DNA from: Leptasterias polaris
Lineage: Eukaryota; Echinodermata; Asteroidea; Forcipulatida; Asteriidae
Length of the DNA: 64,000 bases
NCBI GenBank assembly: GCA_037783415.1
Contig: JAZGTN010000003.1
Span: 7,230,501 to 7,294,500 of the forward strand
Direction: 5' to 3'
Shown here: in pieces, positions 56,541-64,000 of the stretch
How positions within the stretch are numbered: the stretch's first letter is position 1
Layout: every line of letters starts with the position of its first letter
Notes under the pieces: generated by a model
Told to the model about the DNA's origin: nothing
Database searches by the model: none
Seen by the model: the letters and a program-made list of their open reading frames with translations, nothing else
Made by a program: the position numbers and the translations under genes

Positions 56541-57315
56541 TTTTAACAACAAAAATCATAATGACTTTGGTCTTGTTGTATTCATTGTCACAGTTGGTTG
56601 CTTTTTTCTCTTGCGTTTTCTCCAAGCATGACAAAGCAAAACGTTTGTCTAAATTTTCAAGTTACAACTCTATAGAGTTCTCAATGGTGTAAACAACTAC
56701 GCACCATTGGACTATATTCTTGACCGACCTTGCACTTTGAAAAGAGACGCAGGGTGATCGCAAATCAGCTCTCGTTTCAGTGATCGAATGTCAAAGGGAA
56801 CTTTTATAACCAGTGTTCCGCGACCAGAACGTGGATGTAAAGAACTCAGAGAGTAGGGATTGACAGACCATCCATGACCAAACTAAGCTGGCCTTTGAAA
56901 AGACCATCCAATGTTATAGAAACTGAACCATTTGGGGTTTTATAGAGGGAAGATTTAAGTGCATGTTATGACTAAGATCAGGTATTGTGACGAGATTGGG
57001 TGGACCGAGACAAGTCTAATGTGCCATTCTTCGAGAAGCACAAGGTTAAGAGAAACGGGTATTCTTGACACAAAAGTCTATACCAAACCCACTGAAACCT
57101 ATAACCAATACCTACACAAGACATCATCAAAACATTCATCTATGGAGAAACACTCCGATATGCTCGAAACACAAACAATAAAGATCGATGATTTCTTGAT
57201 CAAATCAAAACATATCCATGCATGTGGGCCTAATACCACAGACATTCTGCAGGTGAACCAATAACCAATGGAAATAAAATAACAATGGGGGAGGAGGAAT
57301 CCCATCTGTAACAGT

Positions 57316-57326
57316 CTTCCCCCCTT
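57316..57326 (-). other. Polypurine tract and start of a gypsy LTR (D1)
   Basis: On the minus strand AAGGGGGGAAGAC precedes TGTTACAG, the usual arrangement of a Ty3/gypsy polypurine tract and 3' LTR. It lies about 170 bp after the RNase H stop, with no integrase between. The same arrangement occurs in D2 near 62090-62105. Confidence 0.55.
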
Positions 57327-57488
57327 GGAGGAAAGTATTTTGGGTTTTTTGGTTTTTTTTAAACTTTCAAAATTTTATTTTTAATTTGATAACTTATCAA
57401 GCCCCCAAAATTACTGTATTATAACTACACACTTGGTAAGAAAATACTTATCTAAATTCACTTAGAGTGGAATTTGAAAATAATCGTT

Positions 57489-57720
57489 TTAAATGCGTCG
57501 TGATAAGGCATCAGCAATCATGTTATCTTTGCCCTTAACATTAACTACTTCAATGTCAAACTCGTGGAGACTTAAACTCCATCTGAGTAATCTCTGATTT
57601 TGGTTTTTCATCTTTTGGATGAAAACCAGTGGATTGTGGTCAGTATACACAGTGATGGTTTGGGCAGGGGCCCTTAAATACACTTCAAAATGCTTCAAAA
57701 TAAACCAAACTAGACTTAAC
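57489..57720 (-). pseudogene. Ty3/gypsy RNase H fragment (D1)
   Basis: Minus-strand peptide ITVYTDHNPLVFIQKMKNQN followed by QRLLRWSLSLHEFDIEV, then VKGKDNMIADALSRR: the RNase H end of a gypsy pol. RT is absent upstream and integrase absent downstream, so this is an internally deleted remnant. Confidence 0.88.
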
Positions 57721-57790
57721 GTGTTTGTGACAACAAACACTAGGTGTTCGGGTATCGCTGGGGTCAGTGCTGTGTCAATGCGTGAGCTAT
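57715..57790 (-). repeat. Inverse fragment of family F with hairpin
   Basis: GTGTTTGTGACAACAAACAC, then TAGGTGTTCGGGTATCGCTG, is the inverse of 54125-54205. It joins directly to the gypsy fragment. Confidence 0.75.
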
Positions 57791-57839
57791 TTCATTAAGT
57801 TGAACTTTGGTGTTATTACTGTTTTGAGGTGCGTAAAAA

Positions 57840-59390
57840 CTACACACTGAGTATGATGCACCATACAGGTAGAAATAGTTATTAACTCGTTAAAAATATT
57901 TTATTAGTTAAAATTCACGAGAGGCTTAAACTTGCCGTTTTCATGACTTGCCTTTATCTTGCATAATTATTAAAAACATGTGTTTTTTATTTCAATATTA
58001 TAAATTTAACAAACCGTTCTGTATGAAGACTAATGTCTAAAAATCAAGCAAGCTATTTAAAAAAAATGCAACCAATAGCTCATACTATGCTCGACTTATT
58101 TTAACGACATCATCATCAGTGCATATGTATTTAACAATCAAAGTATCATGCACCGATACATAATGAGAAGCCAAATCACAGTATTTGAAAACCTGTTAAA
58201 ACTTCTAGGAATTGTAACTTAATAATGTCAACATGATTTGCATAGTCGGATTTATTAATCAATAAAGAATCAATATCCATTGAAAAATAATTGAACTTCA
58301 GTGAGTGGCATACATGATAGTTGTACTTGTGAGTAATTTAAATTCAAAGTATCATGCACCGATACATAATGAGAAGCCAAATCACAGTATTTGAAAACCT
58401 GTTAAAACTTCTAAGAATTGTAACTTAATAATGTCAACATGATTTGCATAGTCGGATTTATTAATCAATAAAGAATCAATATCCATTGAAAAATAATTGA
58501 ACTTCAGTGAGTGGCATACATGATAGTTGTACTTGTGAGTAATTTAAAGGCTCGTTTTAAGATATGCAACCAAAACGAAAGGACATTCGAAATATTTATG
58601 TTGCTCTGTATGAAAGGACAATATTGACCCTCTGGCCTTTTAAATAAATTAAATAATGTACTCTTTTGCTGACAATACGTTTAGTATGTTCACCCTCGTT
58701 TTTCACTTACAATTTAAAGCACATAATTAAATACCAATGTCTCGATAAGAACTTATCAAACGTCATAATGACGTCATCAGTTTTCCAATTTAGGATAAGG
58801 ATAAGGATAAGGATCATTTTTTTTAGCAACCAAAATAGGGTTGGCTTCGTTAATTTGGCTTTAACAAAAGATTATTATTTTTAAAAAATCATATTGTGAG
58901 GTGCATTAATTTCCTGTGTAAACTAACGTTCAATCAACGAAGATTTACACTTTACTTTCCTTGAAATTTCAAAAGCTATCAACAATGTTTTCAGCTATTC
59001 AATGATATAGCGATTCAATGATATAGCTAACGCATTAAAACAGCACTGAGCCCAGCGAGAACCCGAACACCTAGAGTTTGTTTTACAAACTCTAAATCTC
59101 TAGTGGATTTTTGAGTTTGTTCGCCCACCTCAAAAATACACGCATCGTTGTCCGCAGACTTTGACATTTTTCCCAAACTCGCACGGTCATGAAACTTGGC
59201 AACAATATTACACCTGATGATTAGATAAAACATAAATTTCAACAACATAATGACGTCACCCAATGAATTATTGGGTAATTAAATGTAATTAATTTAATCA
59301 AATTTTGAGTTTTTGGTTTAACAACCATGCAGAACTCGCAAACTAAGAACGATAAATTCGTTGTTATTTCTTGAAAACAAAGGGTATTGA
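57840..59390 (+). repeat. Repeat family F, copy 2
   Basis: Collinear with copy 1. Includes a 206-bp tandem duplication (58141-58346 and 58347-58552) and ends with the hairpin TAGAGTTTGT..ACAAACTCTA (59061-59083) followed by the GTTGTCCGCAGACTTT segment. Confidence 0.75.
58141..58552 (+). repeat. 206-bp tandem duplication inside family F
   Basis: AAGTATCATGCACCGATAC starts both units (58141, 58347); the units are almost identical. Confidence 0.9.
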
Positions 59391-59831
59391 ATACACGTAG
59401 ACAGTAAAAAGTAATAATTGTAGAAAACGGCATTTAATGTTGAAGGCTTTTATAAAATCCCGCTTTCCTTCAAAACGTCACTAGTTTTCTAACAGTGGAG
59501 ACTTGTTGCTTTGAACTTCATATATATGGTACTTATGACTGATTTTCGTCCTATAAGCAATAAGCTATTTTCGTTAATAAGCAATAAAGTAAAACGTTTT
59601 GTGTTAGTACGTGAAATCAAAAATTGATGCAACATGTTTTCGAGCTTGAAACATGAGTACCGTAGCTCACAGTATTCCAAGATGGGATGGGAAACAACTT
59701 CTGACTCGATCAAGCATATTCTGTAGATTTCAAAATTAAACTTATTTTGTTTGACACCTGAAAAATAGACGATTGATAGAGGGTGCTCTGTTACAGGTGG
59801 TGACTTCATAATTCCTTACATTTTAACATAA

Positions 59832-60574
59832 CGTCAGCAATTTCACGAAGGGCCAAAAACCTGAAAAATTGATAAAAAACTAATTTTTGACTTTTTGGGT
59901 GGATTCGACTAAGGTGATTGGGATCTAACTATTTACGAAGTTATAGGTCTCAAAATCGTAGTTTCTTAATTACGCTAAGTTGATGAATGACAAAAACCTC
60001 AAGAACCTGGAATTATGTTTTCACGAAGAGTCAAAAACCTTTTTGTAAATTTGTTGTATACCTTACCACGTTGATTTACAGTTGGCACAGTGCCAATCAT
60101 GAGCGCGCCGTCTTTTGCGTTTTCACGAAGAGCCAAAAACTTAAAAGGACAAAAAATAAGCACAACCCGGAATTGCGTTTTCACGAAGTGCCAAAAAGGT
60201 ATTGCTCTAACGCGTGGAATTATCCCCTGGCACGGTGCCAAACGTGGGTGCTCCGGCTTTTGCGTTTTCATGAACAGCCAAAAAGTTTATACACGACGCG
60301 CTGCACACAGAGCACGGTTTGTAACGTTTTCACGAAGAGACAATTTTGTTAATTAAATAAATACTCATTAATTAAACACGTTATGGACAAAATTGAAACA
60401 GATTTGTATGATTTAGGATCTCTACTTTCCTGACATGTAAAAATTTCCAAGATAAGATTTCGAATAGTATACCAACCAGTAGTTTCAAAATAAGCTAAAC
60501 TTCAAACGCGGTTTTCTCAGAACATATATTTTTGACTGCAGGGGACTTTTTTGCCCTTCGTGAAATTGCTGACG
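59832..60574. mobile_element. 743-bp DNA transposon in D2, TSD ATAA
   Basis: Begins CGTCAGCAATTTCACGAAGG and ends with its inverse, perfect for at least 22 bp. ATAA lies on both sides and once only at the empty site in D1 (55319 region: ACATAAGAGAAC). Inside, at least five copies of a TTTTCACGAAGAGCCAAAAA-like motif (60016, 60119, 60178, 60263, 60328) echo the terminal TTTCACGAAGGGCCAAAAA. Non-coding, so non-autonomous. Confidence 0.9.
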
Positions 60575-60868
60575 ATAAGAGAACAAATAAAGTAGCATAC
60601 CGCGCCACACAGTCTTATGGAGGTGTTTTTTTTACCACACAGGCCATAAAACAAGAATTGTGGTGAGCGAAATGTATTGACTTTACGTTGGGCACTGGTG
60701 ACGTCATGATGACGTCGCACAACGTTTAGCCTAACAAACACATCTACAGTATCCCACAAGTAGTAGTACACAATCGAAAACAGTTGATCGGACTTAAACT
60801 GTTCGAGATATGGTGGTCTCAAGATTTGCTAATTATATTCATGTCATTATGTATTATACAATAAACCA

Positions 60869-61304
60869 TTGCAAGCAGTTCTGCAACAAGGTATGGATTT
60901 TTACCATGTGCAAGTCCTCGCACAACTTAATGGAATAAGCTACAGAAAGGCGAGTGGCCCCGATAATATTTCGGCTAGATTGATACGACAGTTTTCATAT
61001 GAGCTATCTAAACCCTTGACTCATATAATCAACGCCTCGTTCGCACAGCTCATCGTCCCAGCACAATGGAAGCGAGCAATTGTCGTCCCTGTACCCAAAA
61101 CTTCACCCGCCAACATAGACAATTTGCGACCAATTGCCCTCACAGATCACTTTGCCAAAGTGACTGAAAATTTCATTGCTCAGCAAACAATGGCGTCGAT
61201 TAAACCCAACCTCGACCCCGCCCAGTTCGGAAACATCAAGAAAGTTTCCACCACGCACTTGCACCCATGTTCCCTACCATCGCGTGCAAAGCCTGAATCT
61301 TTTA
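60869..61304 (+). pseudogene. LINE reverse transcriptase N-terminal fragment (D2)
   Basis: Same fragment as at 55631, with a few substitutions (for example ARLIRQF, TENFIAQ), equally truncated before the catalytic motif. Confidence 0.85.
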
Positions 61305-62261
61305 ACAACAAAAATCATAATGACTTTGGTCTTGTTGTATTTATTGTCACAGTTGGTTGCTTTTTTCTCTTGCGTTTTCTCCAAGCATGACAAAGCAAAA
61401 CGTTTGTCTAAATTTTCAAGTTACAACTCTATAGAGTTCTCAATGGTGTAAACAACTATGCACCATCGGACAATTCTTGACTGACCTTGCACTTTGAAAA
61501 GAGACTCAGGGTGATCGCAAATCAGCTCTCGTTTCAGTGATCGAATGTCAAAGGGAACTTTTATAACCAGTGTTCCGCGACCAGAACGTGGGTGTAAAGA
61601 ACTCAGAGAGTAGGGATTGACATACCATCCATGACCAAACTAAGCTGGCCTTTGAAAAGACCATCCAATGTTATAGAAACTGAACCATTTGGGGTTTTAT
61701 AGAGGGAAGATTTAAGTGCATGTTATGACTAAGATCAGGTATTGTGACGAGATTGGGTGGACCGAGACAAGTCTAATGTGCCATTCTTCGAGAAGCACAA
61801 GGTTAAGAGAAACGGGTATTCTTGACACAAAAGTCTATACCAAACCCACTGAAACCTATAACCAATACCTACACAAGACATCGTCACAACCCCCGCATGC
61901 ATTCAAAACATTTATCTATGGAGAAACACTCCGATATGCTCGAAACACAAACAATAAAGATCGATGATTTCTTGATCAAATCAAAACATTTCCATGCATG
62001 TGGGCCTAATACCACAGACATTCTGCAGGTGAACCAATAACCAATGGAAATAAAATAACAATGGGGGAGGAGGAATCCCATCTGTAACAGTCTTCCCCCC
62101 TTGGAGGAAATTATTTTTTATTTATTTTTTTATTTTTTTTCAAAATTTTATTTTTAATTTGATAAATTATCAAGCCCCCAAAATTACTGTATTATAACTA
62201 CACACTTGGTAAGAAAATACTTATCTAAATTCACTTAGAGTGGAATTTGAAAATAATCGTT

Positions 62262-62357
62262 TTAAATGCGTCGTGAAAAGGCATCAGCAATCATGTTATC
62301 TTTCCCCTTAACATTAACTACTTCAATGTCAAACTCGTGCAGACTTAAACTCCATCT
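62262..62357 (-). pseudogene. Ty3/gypsy RNase H fragment (D2, shorter)
   Basis: Minus-strand end LSLHEFDIEVVNVKGKDN followed by MIADAFSRR; only about 30 codons remain because D2 ends here. L to F in the terminal DALSR motif. Confidence 0.8.
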
Positions 62358-62365
62358 GCCCCAAT

Positions 62366-62700
62366 TTTTTCCCGAACACCTAGTGTTTGTTTGACAAACA
62401 CTAAATTCTAGTGGATTTTTGAGTTTGTTTGCCCCCTCAAAAATACACGCATCGTTGTCCGCAGACTTTGACATATTTCCCAAACTCGCACGGTCATAAA
62501 ACTTGGCAACAATATTACACCTGATGATTAGATAAAACATAAATGTTGACAACATAATGACGTCACCCAATGAGTTATTGGGTAATTAAATTTAATTTAT
62601 TTAATCAAATTTTGAGTTTTTGGTTTAACAACCAGAACTCACAAAATAAAAACGATATAATCGTTGTTATTTCTTGAAAAGAAAGGGTATTGAATACTTT
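62366..62700 (+). repeat. Repeat family F, copy 3 (3' part with hairpin)
   Basis: Starts CCCGAACACCTAGTG with hairpin TAGTGTTTGT..ACAAACACTA, then GTTGTCCGCAGACTTTGAC and TTTTGAGTTTTTGGTTTAAC as in the other copies. Confidence 0.75.
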
Positions 62701-62788
62701 TCGTTTCATACTTTGGAACGAATCAAGTTAGACAAAGATTTATGAGAGAATTTGGCCTGGTTTTTTTAAACGTTTAAATCTTAATCAA

Positions 62789-63460
62789 TTGCCTAACGCA
62801 GCATACACGCCACCGGTCAACGCACTTACAACGTAGAGCAATCTTATCAATGGCGTACTAACAATAGTAACATTACAGATCTGAATTCCACTCAGATTCG
62901 GCGTCTAATTGTTCCCCTTTTCGCCCTTCTCATGGATTAATGATCAAATGGAATTAAAGACGAAGTTTCGCTGAGATGGCCACCTACCTCAGTGATTCGT
63001 ATGACTTTTAATTATGTAAGAAAATGCAAGCAGAAAAAGACGGACATTGGCTGTGTTTTGATCACACACCGAGAAGAAGGGACGCGTCATCGGTTTGTGT
63101 AGGGTGTTTCAGACCCTCACACACGGTAGTCTTTATCGTCGCTGCACGGTGACTAGAAACGGTACGTTTCGTATGAACATCATTGCTTTTCAAAATGAGT
63201 CTTTTATTTAATGCACAAGTATGTTATAAAGTTTATCCTGTATCATCAAGTTGTGACGTTGGTGAGGTGTTTTTAAAACTAAGAAGCATTTAGTATGATC
63301 GTCGCAGAGGTAGAATTAGGCAATGGGGGATTGGTATGGTTGTTGGCTGTGTCACTATAGTCAGAGAATGGTTCGACTAATATAGTAATAAATGTTTTTC
63401 GTCAACTTTGTATTATGACATGCATATTTAAAGACCCTTCGATGGAGGTTTTCCTAAAAA
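62789..63460 (+). repeat. Repeat family G, copy with a single internal unit
   Basis: Collinear with 48957-50690 (CAATTGCCTAACGCAGCAT, CTCAGATTCGGCGTCTAATT, GAACATCATTGCTTTTCAAA) but with one diverged unit in place of four. Confidence 0.75.
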
Positions 63461-63466
63461 TAGTAC

Positions 63467-63829
63467 TTAAAGGCCCTATACACTATTGGTAAGATCGAAA
63501 AACACAAATGTTCACAGATTCACACATAACTTACATGATTTAAAGTAAGTAATGGTAGAAAGGGTTCCTTAAAATATTTCTGCCTAAAATGCTATCGTTT
63601 CTGAGAAATTAGTAAAACAATAGTTTTTATCACGCGCGATAATAAACTCGATGTTTGAAAAACAGAAAACACATAAGGTCTCTTTTCACTATTTTCTCGT
63701 GACCTCGATGACCAATTGAGCTCAAATTTTCACAGGCTTGTTATTTCATGTATGTGGTTGATTACACAAAACATGAACACTGTCTGTGATTATTTTGTCA
63801 GCTCTGCCAATCCTGTATAATACCTTTAA
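63467..63829 (+). mobile_element. TTAA-ended MITE, family 1, copy 2
   Basis: Starts TTAAAGGCCC and ends ATACCTTTAA; 363 bp. Interior matches 6308-6675 (GTTCACAGATT, GARAAATKAGTAAAACAAT, TTTTCACAGGYTTGTTATTT). Confidence 0.75.
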
Positions 63830-64000
63830 CTCATTATGTTATTAGTATAAATTCACGAGATGCTTAGACTTGCCGTCCTCATGCTTTGCCTTTGTCTTGC
63901 ATAATTATCCTAAACAAGTGTCTTTCATTTTAATATTCTAAATTTAACCAAACCGTTCTGTAGGAAAATCAATGTCTAAAAAACAAACAAGCTAATTTAA
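63830..64000 (+). repeat. Repeat family F, copy 4 (start only, runs off the window)
   Basis: ACTCATTATGTTATTAG (63829 on) with TTAGACTTGCCGTCCTCATG, the same as 53278 onward. Continues past the right edge. Confidence 0.75.

Larger units (their letters stand above)
54921..57596 (+). repeat. Duplicated block D1
   Basis: From ACACGTAGACAGTAAAAAGT to the shared end ACTTAAACTCCATCTG, matching D2 (59393-62357) nearly base for base. D1 lacks the 743-bp insertion of D2 but has a 473-bp insertion of its own at 56068. The block is a mosaic of a LINE RT piece (+) and a gypsy RNase H/PPT/LTR piece (-). Confidence 0.92.
59393..62357 (+). repeat. Duplicated block D2
   Basis: Second copy of D1, nearly identical. 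It has the 743-bp insertion 59832-60574 and lacks the D1 insertion at 56068. It ends within the RNase H sequence, where family F resumes (CCCGAACACCTAG). Confidence 0.92.

Overview
The window looks like nuclear DNA of a marine invertebrate deuterostome, most likely an echinoderm. The evidence is spliced genes with GT-AG introns, AT-rich intergenic DNA, metazoan-type coding genes (an animal FAS-like polyketide synthase and Patched-domain proteins) and a dense mix of DNA transposons, LINE, BEL/Pao and Ty3/gypsy debris. The species is not determined; the assignment rests on gene families and on the general style of the TTAA-ended MITEs.

There are three cellular genes, all on the minus strand. 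PTCHD-A (1-2398, cut by the left edge) and PTCHD-B (26551-31398, complete, 919 aa) are paralogous 12-TM Patched/RND-type proteins. Their first coding exons have the same length (988 bp) and their introns sit at the same phase and position (Gly|Ile-Gly-Val-Asp-Asp). PTCHD-B lies about 5.6 kb downstream, in transcription direction, of a four-exon type I polyketide synthase (37024-44990). The spliced PKS reads in frame for 2492 aa: KS-AT-DH-(structural region)-degenerate ER-KR-ACP-TE. The catalytic residues of KS, AT, DH, KR, ACP and TE are visible, while the ER lacks its nucleotide-binding motif, so a polyene-type product is expected. A PKS beside RND-family transporters on one strand resembles the pks/mmpL arrangement of mycobacteria and is the most interesting functional hypothesis here.

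Region by region: 0-2.4 kb PTCHD-A. 2.5-7.5 kb foldback elements, a THAP remnant, tRNA-like SINE pieces, a TTAA MITE and a LINE tail. 7.55-14.24 kb one complete 6.7-kb DNA transposon with ~443-bp TIRs and a 3-bp target duplication, encoding an XPG/FEN-like nuclease (Academ-like), with an almost-empty target site about 260 bp away. 15.2-19.5 kb a LINE stub invaded by an internally deleted BEL/Pao element. 20-26.5 kb repeats (a 730-bp TTAA element, a hairpin element, SINE/LINE tails). 26.5-31.4 kb PTCHD-B. 32-36.5 kb repeats. 37-45 kb PKS. 45-48 kb mostly featureless.

From 48 to 64 kb lies a nested repeat zone without cellular genes. It holds a minisatellite of hairpins whose stems covary, a 4 x 306-bp array, a symmetric locus of 21-bp palindromic arrays, and a ~2.7-kb block (D1, D2) present twice. 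Each D copy carries a different transposon insertion, so each serves as the empty site for the other. All coordinates of splice sites and element ends come from reading the sequence; no database search was possible.
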